A DNA stretch of 49,823 nucleotides from a bacterium (GTDB lineage: Bacteria; Cyanobacteriota; Vampirovibrionia; Obscuribacterales; Obscuribacteraceae): the NCBI GenBank assembly GCA_016124935.1, contig WGMS01000027.1, positions 1 through 49,823 on the forward strand, written 5' to 3'. The position numbers and the translations under genes are program-made. The notes under the pieces were generated by a model, which saw nothing but the letters and a program-made list of their open reading frames with translations, made no database searches and was not told the DNA's origin. Shown one piece after another: positions 32,919 through 41,731 of this stretch. Within the stretch, counting starts at the first letter, position 1. Each line of letters begins with the position of its first letter.

Positions 32919-33995
32919 TTATAGCTTCGAAAGTTCCAGGTCTCTGGCGACATGGCGGTAGGTTGTCCGGAAGCCTTCTTGCCTGGCTGCTTCGAGCACT
33001 TTCTCCACATCCTTTTCAATTACGGCTCCGGCCATCTCTGTGACTTCGTCTTCCCAGGGGATGTCGAAATCATCTGCTCCATAAGCGAGAGCTTTGAGGG
33101 CGTTGCGATTCTGGGTCAGGACAGAGGCTCTTATATGCTTGATGTTATCCAGATAAATTCGAGATAGAGCCAGATGGCGCAGGTATTCTTCAGGCCCTAT
33201 CTCTTTGCCGCCAAGCTCGTTGTTGTAAGGTTTATAAGTCCAGCACAGGAAACTGAAGATTTTGCCGTCAACATCATCCTGGAAGTTTCTCAGGCTCTCC
33301 AGATGTTCCAGCCTTTCATCCAGGCTTTCGTCGAAGCCAATCACCATGGTGGCGGTGGTATTGATACCGGCTTCTATTATGGCTCTCTGGGTCTGGTAGT
33401 ACTCTTCTACCGTGTATTTGAGCGGGCTGTGCCTCATTCTAAAAGAGTCGGCAAGAATTTCTGCACCACCACCGGTGATCCAGCGCACTCCTGCTTTTTT
33501 CAGTTCTGCCAGGGTATCTTCAAGAGAGAGCTTGGAAAGTCTTGCTATATAAAGCAATTCGACTATGGTCAGAGCGTAGAATTCGATTTTGTCTCCGTAT
33601 TTTTCACGAATCGAAGAGAATAAATCGGTATAGAAATCCAGCTTCAGTTTGGGGTTGAAGCCGCCGTTGAAGCCAAACAAATCGCCTCCGACATCTATAA
33701 GCTCGTCGATTTTTTCAAAGATCCACTCTTTCGATTTGACATAGCCATCAGGAGAGTTCGGCAGCCTGTAGAACGAGCAATAGTCGCATTTTGCCACGCA
33801 AACATTGGTGTAGTTGACGATTCGCATCAATAAATAAGTGGCGCATCCAGGCTCATGAAAACGATTCCTGACCACATTAGCCATCCGCTGCAACATGTCA
33901 TCCGGAGCTTCCAGATAAAGAAGACGGGCATCATCCGTACTGATTCGCTCTCCTGCCTCGACTTTTTTTTCCAGCTCGATCAAGCTAGCCTTCAT
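32919..33995 (-). CDS. mqnC: Cyclic dehypoxanthine futalosine synthase (radical SAM)
   Basis: MqnC is a radical-SAM enzyme of the futalosine route to menaquinone; it cyclises dehypoxanthine futalosine. The 358-residue protein carries the CxxxCxxC cluster (C66, C70, C73 in NVCVAKCDYCSFYR), GGFNPKLKLDFY for substrate loop, and ITGGGAEILADSFRMRHSP, matching the MqnC rather than the MqnE branch. Start chosen at 33995 (ATG); a TTG ten codons earlier has no ribosome site. No other menaquinone gene is in the window. Upstream lie three 11-bp repeats (34069-34101). The related CofH and MqnE families share the fold, so the exact reaction is inferred. Confidence 0.88.
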   Translation of the reverse strand: MKASLIELEKKVEAGERISTDDARLLYLEAPDDMLQRMANVVRNRFHEPGCATYLLMRIVNYTNVCVAKCDYCSFYRLPNSPDGYVKSKEWIFEKIDELIDVGGDLFGFNGGFNPKLKLDFYTDLFSSIREKYGDKIEFYALTIVELLYIARLSKLSLEDTLAELKKAGVRWITGGGAEILADSFRMRHSPLKYTVEEYYQTQRAIIEAGINTTATMVIGFDESLDERLEHLESLRNFQDDVDGKIFSFLCWTYKPYNNELGGKEIGPEEYLRHLALSRIYLDNIKHIRASVLTQNRNALKALAYGADDFDIPWEDEVTEMAGAVIEKDVEKVLEAARQEGFRTTYRHVARDLELSKL

Positions 33996-34068
33996 CTCAA
34001 GTACACCTTTTCTCAGAGTTATCAATAAAGCAGTATATACTTATTCTGTGAGATGGGGAGATCAACTG

Positions 34069-34101
34069 TCATTAGTGTGTCATTAGTTTGTCGTTAGTTT
34101 A
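34069..34101. repeat. Three tandem 11-bp repeats in the mqnC divergent promoter region
   Basis: TCATTAGTGTG, TCATTAGTTTG and TCGTTAGTTTA lie end to end with an exact 11-base period, between mqnC (minus) and the 117-residue membrane gene (plus). The period is close to one helical turn, which would put the same face of each site on one side of the DNA. This looks like an operator array. Confidence 0.6.
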
Positions 34102-34120
34102 AAGATTCGGAGAGAAGCCA

Positions 34121-34474
34121 TTGCCCGAAGAGCTGGAATCGCAAGAGGTTACGGGAACAGAGCCGGTCGTATCTAAGGCGGATCGCAAGAGTATTAGCAT
34201 GGGCTCGATTCTGGGTTTGCTCAGCCTCGCTATGTTCATCGGTGGCGCTCTGGTGACGCTTATGCTTCTGGCTCGTTCCTTCGAGGTCCACGGTATGGCG
34301 CTGGTGGCCTTCGTGCTTACCTCATGTGCTCTTGTACTTGGCCTGGCAGGCTATCTGGTCACTAATCTGATGGGTCATAAACCGGCTCTGGGCGCCTTTA
34401 TAGGAGCCCTGCTAGGAGCCTTCTCCGGCTTGATGCTTTATCTGACCACTAAAGAGATGACCTGGTGGCAGTGA
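34121..34474 (+). CDS. Small integral membrane protein (117 aa)
   Basis: A 117-residue protein with a short acidic cytoplasmic N-terminus and four hydrophobic segments (about 28-50, 57-81, 88-108, with the last two close together). Start is TTG with GGAGAG about 7 bases upstream. It diverges from mqnC across the three-repeat region and converges on hisS with 10 bases between stops. No family recognised and no catalytic motif. Confidence 0.7.
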   Translation: MPEELESQEVTGTEPVVSKADRKSISMGSILGLLSLAMFIGGALVTLMLLARSFEVHGMALVAFVLTSCALVLGLAGYLVTNLMGHKPALGAFIGALLGAFSGLMLYLTTKEMTWWQ

Positions 34475-34484
34475 GTCACGATAT

Positions 34485-35801
34485 TCAGGAAAGGTCTTTG
34501 ATTTCGAGATTATCCGGTTCGCCCCGGAAAAGGCAGAACTTGCTGATGTTCTGCTCTTTGAGCTGATCCAGCTGCTTTTTCAGGTCTTTGCGACGGGGCA
34601 CCAGAGTCGCTTTATGACCTTGCTCTTTCAGGTTTTTGAAAGCCTGCATCACCGCCTCCAGGCTGTCTCTTGCTGGATCATAGACCAGGGCGGTAAGGGC
34701 CGGGAGGTCAGGAGCGGAAAAATTGCGGTCCTGCAAGATGGTGATGATTCTCTCGAATCCTATTGAAAAACCGCAAGCCGGTACTTCGCGTCCCAGTAAC
34801 TTCTCGATCATCCGGTCGTATCTGCCGCCGCCCGCCACAGAAAAAGAATAGCCCGGTACGCTGATTTCGAATATAGGTCCGGTGTAATAACCCATTCCCC
34901 TCACTAGAGTGGGGTCGAATACGATTCGATAGCCCTCGGCGTTGTGATCGATTGCGGCAATCAAATCAGAGAGTTCGTCAAGCAGCTCTTTGTTATCCGT
35001 GTCAGGCAGAAGGGTTCTCATTCTTTCAATCTGTTCACTGCCACTGATAGTGGTATCGCTACGCAACTTTTCGGTAGAGTGAAAAATCTCGCCCAGTTTA
35101 GCTACAGCCTTTTCCTGACCGGGGTTCTCTTGCAAGAGTTCGGCTTTTACGCCATCAAGTCCAATCTTATCCAGTTTGTCTATGCCGATAAAAACCCTCT
35201 CCCAGGAGTCTTCGGGAAAGCCACAGTGCCTGGCAATATCTTGTAGATAACGTCGGTCGTTTATTCTTATCGTGAAGCCGTCAAGACCAAGCGCGAGCAA
35301 GGCCCTGGAGCTGGCGTTGAGCAGATCGAGTTCGGCGAAATTAGACTTCAAGCCGATGATATCGATATCGCACTGGGTGAACTGCCGGAAGCGTCCTTTT
35401 TGCGGGCGTTCGGCTCTCCAGACATTGCCTATTTGAACCGCTTTGAAGGGAATCGGCAGGTCATTGGCGTTATTAGAATAGTAGCGGACCAATGGAACAG
35501 TAAGGTCGAAACGCAGACCCAGATCCGAGAGTTCTGGCTCTTGACCGTTGCCGGACATGGCTTTTTCGAGCTTCTCTCCCCGCTTTAGAATCTCGAAGAT
35601 CAGCTGCAGATTCTCGCCGCCCTCGCCTCGTTTGAGGAGCTTGATGTTCTCCAGGGCAGGGGTTTCGATGGGGGTGAAACCATGCTCTCTGTATGTGGCT
35701 TTGATCTTTTCGCAGGCCCAGTCACGGAGGGCTGCTTCCTCGGGAAGGAAGTCCCTTGTTCCTCTTGGGGGTGTCGCTTTCAATGTCTCTTGTTTGGCCA
35801 T
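34485..35801 (-). CDS. hisS: Histidyl-tRNA synthetase
   Basis: HisRS charges tRNA-His. The 438-residue protein has the class II motifs: GTRDFLP and the motif 1 helix, motif 2 RAERPQKGRFRQFTQCDIDI, the histidine-binding LVRGMGYYTGPIFEI, and motif 3 GFSIGFERI. A C-terminal anticodon-binding domain of about 90 residues follows. Start at 35801 gives the usual MAKQ..PRGTRD beginning; the 29 residues upstream are an open extension without family support. A GAGGAGATC sits somewhat far upstream (about 13 bases). Length is normal. Confidence 0.96.
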   Translation of the reverse strand: MAKQETLKATPPRGTRDFLPEEAALRDWACEKIKATYREHGFTPIETPALENIKLLKRGEGGENLQLIFEILKRGEKLEKAMSGNGQEPELSDLGLRFDLTVPLVRYYSNNANDLPIPFKAVQIGNVWRAERPQKGRFRQFTQCDIDIIGLKSNFAELDLLNASSRALLALGLDGFTIRINDRRYLQDIARHCGFPEDSWERVFIGIDKLDKIGLDGVKAELLQENPGQEKAVAKLGEIFHSTEKLRSDTTISGSEQIERMRTLLPDTDNKELLDELSDLIAAIDHNAEGYRIVFDPTLVRGMGYYTGPIFEISVPGYSFSVAGGGRYDRMIEKLLGREVPACGFSIGFERIITILQDRNFSAPDLPALTALVYDPARDSLEAVMQAFKNLKEQGHKATLVPRRKDLKKQLDQLKEQNISKFCLFRGEPDNLEIKDLS

Positions 35802-36280
35802 CGCTCTGTCCGATCTCCTCGCGTGAGTTATCGATTTTATCTGATCAGGGCTCGATCTTGACCGTGTACTAGGGCTCAAGAAAATCATTGTTGATATTTG
35901 GATAGCGCGAAGTGTGCAACATCAAAATCTCTATTGGCAACCAGGCTGGACGAATTGCTTTTAGCACGGTGGTGATTGCTTTTTATGGCGCTGCCAAGCG
36001 ATCAAGGATGTCATGTTGCATGCTGGTTTCAGGCTGCTCCCTGTTCAGTTTTCAAGTTTCTTCTCTATACACTAAAACAGTTTTTGCATTCAAAATCTTT
36101 CCCTGGTTTCCTTTAAAGCTTCATTTTTCAGAACATTCATCAATGCGACAGTTCAGTTCTCACTGATCTGTCCCGCGCCGGCTTTTGATGGAATCGCACG
36201 GATGGAAGCTCTTTCAGGGAAAGCACAGAAACATATTTACCAGTAACAGCCGGCTGCGTGATTAACGGTAGGAGATTTCT
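35802..36280. other. Divergent intergenic region between hisS and plsC
   Basis: AT-rich, 479 bases. It must hold promoters for both genes. No T-box (this is not a Firmicute-type leader) and no convincing gene are seen. Confidence 0.4.
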
Positions 36281-37051
36281 ATGAAAAAATCACCAGACGA
36301 TAGAGACGCCCGCCGCAGCAAATACTCTGCCTGGCAACGGTTCCGGATCTATGCCGATCTCTGTGTCACCAGCGGATTCATTCCTAAAAGGATACCGTGG
36401 GTGGTCAGACTTGGCAAAGCTCTGGCTCGCCTCTGGGCCTTCATCCAGATTGGAGAGGTCAAAGTTGTCGGTGCCGAGCATCTCTATGCGCAAGGCAACA
36501 AGATTTTTTGTCCTAATCACAGCTCTTTGCTAGATGCCATCGCCGTCACTCCTTTGATGCCGGACCGTATGCACTACATGTCCGCCGTCGAAGAGATGCG
36601 TGGCATGTTCGGGCTGAAGGGCATAATTATGGGCTCCATGGGTTGTTTTCCGGTGGACCGCAGCCGAGGCAAGACTGTTATTCAGCCTGCCATAGATCTG
36701 CTTGCTTCGGGCAACAACATCATGATTTTTCCTGAGGGCAAAATAAGCCCCAGTGGTGAGTATCTTCGCTTCAAGAGCGGACCCGCCTGGATTAGCATCG
36801 GCGCTTACAAGAAGCTGGAAGGTCGAGAGCCTTTCGCTCTGGTACCGATGCATATCTGCTACGGCACCCGGGACGAAAAGAGCGCACTGAACTTCGGCAA
36901 GATGTTTCTGCGCTGGAGAAAAGGCGTCACCATCACCATCGACCCACCTATCTATCTGCATACGGTGGAGCCCCTCGATGCCGCTACTTTGATTGATCTG
37001 TTGCGTCAGGATATCACCGACGCGGTCTGTGATACTACCAGCGGTGGATGA
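36281..37051 (+). CDS. plsC: 1-acylglycerol-3-phosphate acyltransferase family protein
   Basis: A 256-residue PlsC-type acyltransferase, which adds an acyl chain to lysophosphatidic acid in phospholipid synthesis. Motif I NHSSLLDAIAV (HxxxxD) and motif III FPEGKISPSGE are intact, with the intervening GSMGCFPVDRSRG for motif II. A basic N-terminus precedes one weakly hydrophobic helix. The C-terminal third carries extra strands around IDPPIYLH. TAGGAG lies about 6 bases before the ATG. Other members act on lysolipids, ornithine lipids or isoprenoids, so the substrate is not fixed by sequence. A bidirectional hairpin follows. Confidence 0.85.
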   Translation: MKKSPDDRDARRSKYSAWQRFRIYADLCVTSGFIPKRIPWVVRLGKALARLWAFIQIGEVKVVGAEHLYAQGNKIFCPNHSSLLDAIAVTPLMPDRMHYMSAVEEMRGMFGLKGIIMGSMGCFPVDRSRGKTVIQPAIDLLASGNNIMIFPEGKISPSGEYLRFKSGPAWISIGAYKKLEGREPFALVPMHICYGTRDEKSALNFGKMFLRWRKGVTITIDPPIYLHTVEPLDAATLIDLLRQDITDAVCDTTSGG

Positions 37052-37091
37052 CAGAGAAGTGATTTGTTAATAAGGGTAGTTTCAAGAAGAG

Positions 37092-37155
37092 CACGAGTGG
37101 ACGGTTGGTTATCGATTTATGCTTGTCGTAAATCAGCCGTCCACCTCTGCTCGTG
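37092..37155. terminator. Bulged hairpin terminator shared by plsC and the TPR gene
   Basis: Outer stem CACGAG with CTCGTG (37092-37097, 37150-37155), inner stem TGGACGG with CCGTCCA (37098-37104, 37137-37143), with a 6-base bulge. TCTCTCCTTCGTTTT follows on the plus strand. It lies between two convergent genes. Confidence 0.6.
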
Positions 37156-37241
37156 TCTCTCCTTCGTTTTGGTGGGGCAGGATATAACTATAATGTATCG
37201 TAAGAGCGCCAATTTGAAAATCTCCTGTCCTGGCTCTCGAA

Positions 37242-38387
37242 TCAAGGTGTAGATGATGTTCTGTTGATTTTGGCATTTAACCTTGCCACCATGAATCTGT
37301 ATAAGTCATAAGAAATGCGCTCGGATTCTACTCGAGACACAGCCGCCTGATCGCAAAACTCTTTTGACTTGCGATATAACTCTTGTGCTTTTGCGGCGTT
37401 GTTATCTAGAGAATAGCAATCACCGAGCTCTTCGTACAGAGTGGTCATCAGTTTGTTGCTTGCGTTCTTTTCTGCACTGCTTTCCTGATGCTTCAAAATC
37501 TCTTCCAGTTCGGCTATTGCTTTTTTAGAGTCGCCAAGATTGCGATGGCAAATGGCTAGAGTCAGAAGATCGTTCTGGTAATCTGCGGTGACCGATCCCT
37601 GATTATCTTGCAATTTGATCACTCCTGCAGCAAGAGTTACAGCTTTGTCAAACTGTTTTTGCACGATATAGTTGTCTCTCAACTTTCTGAAAGTCGAAAG
37701 CGCACCCGGGGTGCCTTTAGCCGAGCCTATTGAGTCTGATACAGATTGATAAATCTTGTCTTGTTCGGCGGAGTCGCCACGCAATCTAAAAGCTTCTGCC
37801 AATCTCAGCAAGTTGCTACCGTATTCCGATGAATAAGAAATGGCTTCCGGGGTCAGCCTTGCTGCGCTATTGAGATAAAACTCTGCCTCGTATAATCCGT
37901 TTCGATCGAGCTCTCGGGAAGCTGCCTGGACATATTTTTCTATTTTATGAGCGGTGTCGTCACCGGAGTCGATGGTGACTTCAATCACCCCGTTCAATAG
38001 CTCTCCCTGGTCTATCGCTCCGGCACTGGCGCCGGTAATTTCATTATTGGAGACTATAATCTCGGTGAAAGCGTTTGGGTTAGAAGGCTCTACATACTTG
38101 GTCGAGACAGCTTTTATGTTGGCCGGGTCTGCTTCTACCAGCCTGCGAGTGATGAGAATCGCGTCTATTTTCTTGTCCTGGATTTTGCTCGAAGGGTAGC
38201 CCCTGACCTCTACCAGCACATTTCCCCGGTCCAGTGTAAGGGATAGACCGGTGGAGGCAGGCAGTATTCTGGCTTTTATGACGGATTCTCTTAGCTGCTC
38301 TTGAGAAAGCTGAGCGCGAGCAGGAAGCGCTGTGCACAGCCAGACTGTGGCCGCAAGAAAAATGCCAAGACTTTTATGATCAGTCAT
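37242..38387 (-). CDS. Secreted TPR-repeat protein (381 aa)
   Basis: A 381-residue exported protein. The signal peptide covers about residues 1-25 (ending ALPARAQ). Residues 30-140 form a compact beta-alpha part with EVRGYP and LVEADPAN segments, followed by tetratricopeptide repeats from about 175 on (RLAEAFRLRGDSAEQDKIY, LAICHRNLGDSKKAIAELEE, LYEELGDCYSLDNNAAKAQE). TPRs bind protein partners. GTTGGAG precedes the ATG by about 7 bases. It lies between plsC and pepA and is transcribed alone. Its function is not recognised beyond a likely scaffold role in the envelope or periplasm. Confidence 0.8.
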   Translation of the reverse strand: MTDHKSLGIFLAATVWLCTALPARAQLSQEQLRESVIKARILPASTGLSLTLDRGNVLVEVRGYPSSKIQDKKIDAILITRRLVEADPANIKAVSTKYVEPSNPNAFTEIIVSNNEITGASAGAIDQGELLNGVIEVTIDSGDDTAHKIEKYVQAASRELDRNGLYEAEFYLNSAARLTPEAISYSSEYGSNLLRLAEAFRLRGDSAEQDKIYQSVSDSIGSAKGTPGALSTFRKLRDNYIVQKQFDKAVTLAAGVIKLQDNQGSVTADYQNDLLTLAICHRNLGDSKKAIAELEEILKHQESSAEKNASNKLMTTLYEELGDCYSLDNNAAKAQELYRKSKEFCDQAAVSRVESERISYDLYRFMVARLNAKINRTSSTP

Positions 38388-38517
38388 CGTTCTCCAACCT
38401 TTGTATCTTTGTACCTGTGTACATTAAGCAATTTCCCCCCAACCAGCGAAGTCGAAACCTTTTGCTATTTATCTGCGTATACAGCTCTTAAAAAGGCCAA
38501 AAAAGGTAAAAAAGGTA

Positions 38518-38558
38518 GAAAAGTGGCGCAGAGTTCAAACGAACCCTACGCCACTTTC
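38518..38558 (-). terminator. Intrinsic terminator after pepA
   Basis: Stem GAAAAGTGGCG with CGCCACTTTC, with a further 3-bp inner pair, then on the minus strand TACCTTTTTTACC. It begins about 24 bases past the pepA stop. Confidence 0.8.
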
Positions 38559-38581
38559 AGAAATCAGGAAAGCTTCGACTA

Positions 38582-40135
38582 TCAGCTAAAGCTGGCAATC
38601 AGATGTGCCAGGGTCCTGACACCCACTCCGGTGCCGCCGACAGGCTCGATGCCGTATGCGGTCCCGGGAGTGCGGAACGCCGTTCCGGCGATGTCGGCAT
38701 GGACCCACTCGATGCCATCTTTGATGAATTCCCGCAGGAACCATGCTGCGGTAATCGAGCCTGGACCGCCGCCGTCATTGGTCAAGTCGGCCATCTTGCC
38801 TTTGTTCTCGGCGCGATAGATAGCGGGCATCGGCAGTTCGTGAACCGCCTCTCCTGCTCGCGCTGCAGCCTTGGCGACTTGCTTCGTGAAGCGATCGTTG
38901 TTGCCGAAGATGCCGGTGACATAGACACCGAGCGCTTCTTCAATGGCGCCAGTCAGGGTAGCCAGATCGACTATCATGGTCGCTTCGCAGTTCTCCTGGG
39001 CGTAATGCAGAGCATCCGCCAGGGTGAGTCTGCCTTCGGCGTCGGTATGACCGACCTCCACGGTTTTGCCGGACATCATGGTGATGACGTCTCCCTGGAG
39101 GAAAGCATCGGCTGAGATCTGGTTATCGGTGGCTGCGACCAGCGCCCGGATAGAGATCTTCGGCTTGAGAACCGACATCAGAGACATGGCGGCAATCACC
39201 GCAGCGGCACCGGCCATGTCCATCTTCATGTCGTTCATGCTGGAGTAGTCTTTGATGTCGAGACCGCCCGTGTCGAAGGTCACGCCTTTGCCAACCAGGG
39301 CAAGGCATTGCACCGTTGCGCCGGAAGGCGGGTCGTAGCTCAACTCGATGAAAGCAGGCGCTTTCGTCGAGCCACGATTCACAGCAAGGACGCCACCCAT
39401 CTTCATCTTCTTGATGTCTTGCTTGCCGAAGACCTTGCAAGAGACAAGACCGCCTGATTCGGTCGCCACTCTGGCAGCGGCTTTTGCCAGGTGTTGGGCG
39501 GTCATGGTCGAGGGCGGTTCGTTGACCAGATCCCGGGCCAGGCAGGTGGCTTCTCCGAGCTTGACGCCCAGAGCGGCACCGGTTTTGGCCTGCCGCAGAG
39601 AGTTGCGGTTTGCCACCAGAGTCAGTGACTTCAGGTGGGTTTGCTCCGCTTCGTCCAGCCAGGGGCCGGTCTTGCGGTGGTTCGGCTCATAGTCGGCCAG
39701 CACGCAGTATTCGGCGACGACCTGGGCGAACTGTTCGACGGAGAAGCTTTTCAGATCCACGTCGATCAGCGGAAAAATCAGATGTTCAGCGTGGGCGGAA
39801 TCCCGAGCTGCGGTGAATGCTTCGGCCAGAACCTCTCGAAGACCATCAGCCGTCAGTTTGGAACGCTGTCCCAGACCGAGGAGGATGACTTTGTCCAGAC
39901 CCTGGACCGAGAGGTCGGTATCAATCACTTTCGACTGCTTGTATCGCGGATCGAAGCCGTCATGCTCGACCCGTCGAGACAGCAAACCCCTGGTGAGCTC
40001 ATCAACAGCCGCGCAATGCGGGCTCTTCAGGCCCTCACCGGAAAACATGATCAGAACGATGCTGTAGCGCTCTTCGGACATCTTGCTCAGAGTTGAAGCG
40101 AGCTTTCCAGACGTAACTGTAACTTCCGGTTTCAT
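38582..40135 (-). CDS. pepA: Leucyl aminopeptidase, M17 family
   Basis: A 517-residue M17 aminopeptidase that removes N-terminal residues from peptides with two metal ions. The metal/active-site segments are GKGVTFDTGGLDIK, MKMDMAGAAAV, and TDAEGRLTLADAL, with the N-terminal domain (about 1-180) less conserved. The signature normally reading NTDAEGRL is HTDAEGRL here. AAGGAG sits 6 bases before the ATG. Length is typical of cyanobacterial and plant relatives. Codon use is strongly biased to C/G in third position. It is followed by the terminator at 38518-38558. Confidence 0.93.
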   Translation of the reverse strand: MKPEVTVTSGKLASTLSKMSEERYSIVLIMFSGEGLKSPHCAAVDELTRGLLSRRVEHDGFDPRYKQSKVIDTDLSVQGLDKVILLGLGQRSKLTADGLREVLAEAFTAARDSAHAEHLIFPLIDVDLKSFSVEQFAQVVAEYCVLADYEPNHRKTGPWLDEAEQTHLKSLTLVANRNSLRQAKTGAALGVKLGEATCLARDLVNEPPSTMTAQHLAKAAARVATESGGLVSCKVFGKQDIKKMKMGGVLAVNRGSTKAPAFIELSYDPPSGATVQCLALVGKGVTFDTGGLDIKDYSSMNDMKMDMAGAAAVIAAMSLMSVLKPKISIRALVAATDNQISADAFLQGDVITMMSGKTVEVGHTDAEGRLTLADALHYAQENCEATMIVDLATLTGAIEEALGVYVTGIFGNNDRFTKQVAKAAARAGEAVHELPMPAIYRAENKGKMADLTNDGGGPGSITAAWFLREFIKDGIEWVHADIAGTAFRTPGTAYGIEPVGGTGVGVRTLAHLIASFS

Positions 40136-40710
40136 AGGAATCTCCTTGGAAGTTTGGTTAGAAGGCTAGAGTTCATATCTCCGCGAAAAAACGGAAATAC
40201 TTGCTCTTGAGTGTTTATTGAAAAGGGCTCTGGAAGAAAACTTCGAAACGTTGTTTCTAGATGGATGTCTCGATAAACCTAGCTATTGCAGACCTGTATT
40301 TTCAAGAGATCAAGACCCTGACATTGTTCATAGATGGCTGCTTTAACAGTTGGTGGCGGTGGCGATATCGACTGACATCTTGTTTGCTGGATAGATGTCA
40401 ATTGAATAAATCGTTCCCAGTTACTCTTGCTTTGTCTTTTGGTTCAACGAGATACGGTGATCTGCTCCGTAGCCAAGGGGTGCTATGTGGAACATCTTGA
40501 CTTTTGGTATTGCGGCTCCAAATCATGAACTCAAGAATCTCCTTATCTTTACCGCTTTCCTGGGATATCATCAGCTCTTTATACTTAAGAGCAGTTTTTT
40601 CCTAGCCTTTTTTTGATCGTATATCCAGTAAATATAGATGTCTTCCTTCCCCTTTTCCTGTTTTTTTCTGACTCTGGTGTCAGGTAATCCGTAACCAGGA
40701 GCTGATTTCT
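40136..40710 (+). other. Upstream region of trxB with possible short RNA
   Basis: These 575 bases hold no convincing gene but include a hairpin (40373-40379 with 40394-40400) and an intrinsic terminator at 40574-40600. This pattern would suit a short untranslated transcript or an attenuated trxB leader. Confidence 0.45.
40574..40600 (+). terminator. Orphan terminator 110 bases before trxB
   Basis: Stem GCTCTT with AAGAGC (40574-40579, 40587-40592), 7-base loop, then AGTTTTTT, oriented as for plus-strand transcription. No plus-strand gene ends near it. Confidence 0.65.
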
Positions 40711-41646
40711 ATGGAATCAAGTCATCACAAAGTGGTCATCATCGGTGGTGGCCCCAGCGGATTAACCGCTGCTATTTACACAGGCAGAGCGCAGTTAGAG
40801 CCTCTTATAATCGAAGGCATTCAACCCGGTGGGCAGTTGACCACGACAACCGAGGTTGAGAACTTTCCCGGATTCGCCGATGGTGTCGATGGTACCGAAT
40901 TGATGCAGAATATGCGTCGACAGGCTGAAAAGTTCGGTACTCGCTTTCTTTCTGAAGCTGTTCTGGCGGTCGATTTTTCTGTGCGACCTTTTAAGATAAC
41001 CTCCGAAAGCGGTGAAATCTCCGCCGATTCGGTCATCATCTCGACCGGCGCTCAGCCCAGGATGCTTGGACTGGCAGCCGAAAAAGAACTCACCGGCAGA
41101 GGTGTATCGGTTTGCGCTACCTGCGACGGATTTTTCTATCGCAACAAGGATGTCATCGTTGTAGGCGGCGGCGATGCGGCGATGGAGGAAGCCAATTTCC
41201 TCACCCGATTCGCGCGGTCCGTGAAAGTGGTTCACCGAAGCGATCAGTTTCGCGCTTCGGCAATCATGCTCGAGAGAGCCAGGCGCAACGAAAAGATCAC
41301 CTTCCTGACTGGCGCCGTAGTCAAAGACATTCTGAGCGGAGAAGATGGTACCGTCAACAGGGTCAAGGTCGAGTTGGTCGGCAAGGGAGAGATAGCAGAG
41401 ATTCCGGTGGATGGGGTCTTTATCGCCATCGGGCATAAGCCGAATACCGCTCTTTTCAAAGGCGCTATCGCCCTCGATGAAAAGGGATATATCATCACGG
41501 CCGGTACCAGAACCACCGTCGAAGGCGTTTTTGCCGCCGGCGATGTTCAAGACTCCAAGTACAGACAGGCTGTAACAGCTGCCGGTTCCGGTTGTGAAGC
41601 TGCGTTGGAAGCCCAGTGGTATCTGGAGCGCATTGAATCTGACTAG
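40711..41646 (+). CDS. trxB: Thioredoxin reductase
   Basis: TrxB passes electrons from NADPH through FAD to thioredoxin. The 311-residue protein has FAD motif GGGPSGLTAAIY, the redox pair CATCDG (C135, C138), NADPH motif VVGGGDAAMEEANFL and the C-terminal FAD motif GVFAAGDVQDSKYRQAV. CAGGAG is about 8 bases before the ATG. It is cytoplasmic. No thioredoxin gene is nearby. The OsmC protein at 3785 could use the same redox chain, but that is only a family-level thought. Confidence 0.96.
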   Translation: MESSHHKVVIIGGGPSGLTAAIYTGRAQLEPLIIEGIQPGGQLTTTTEVENFPGFADGVDGTELMQNMRRQAEKFGTRFLSEAVLAVDFSVRPFKITSESGEISADSVIISTGAQPRMLGLAAEKELTGRGVSVCATCDGFFYRNKDVIVVGGGDAAMEEANFLTRFARSVKVVHRSDQFRASAIMLERARRNEKITFLTGAVVKDILSGEDGTVNRVKVELVGKGEIAEIPVDGVFIAIGHKPNTALFKGAIALDEKGYIITAGTRTTVEGVFAAGDVQDSKYRQAVTAAGSGCEAALEAQWYLERIESD

Positions 41647-41669
41647 TTCTGAATAAGCTTCGATTCGAG

Positions 41670-41731
41670 AAGAAGACCGATAGTAAGGTGTGGGTTTGCA
41701 TGACAAATACCCAGCCAGCTTCGGTCTTCTT
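41670..41731 (+). terminator. trxB terminator
   Basis: Eleven-bp stem (41670-41680, 41721-41731) with an inner GGGTTTG/CAAATACCC pairing, then TCTTCCTTTGTTTTG. Confidence 0.75.
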
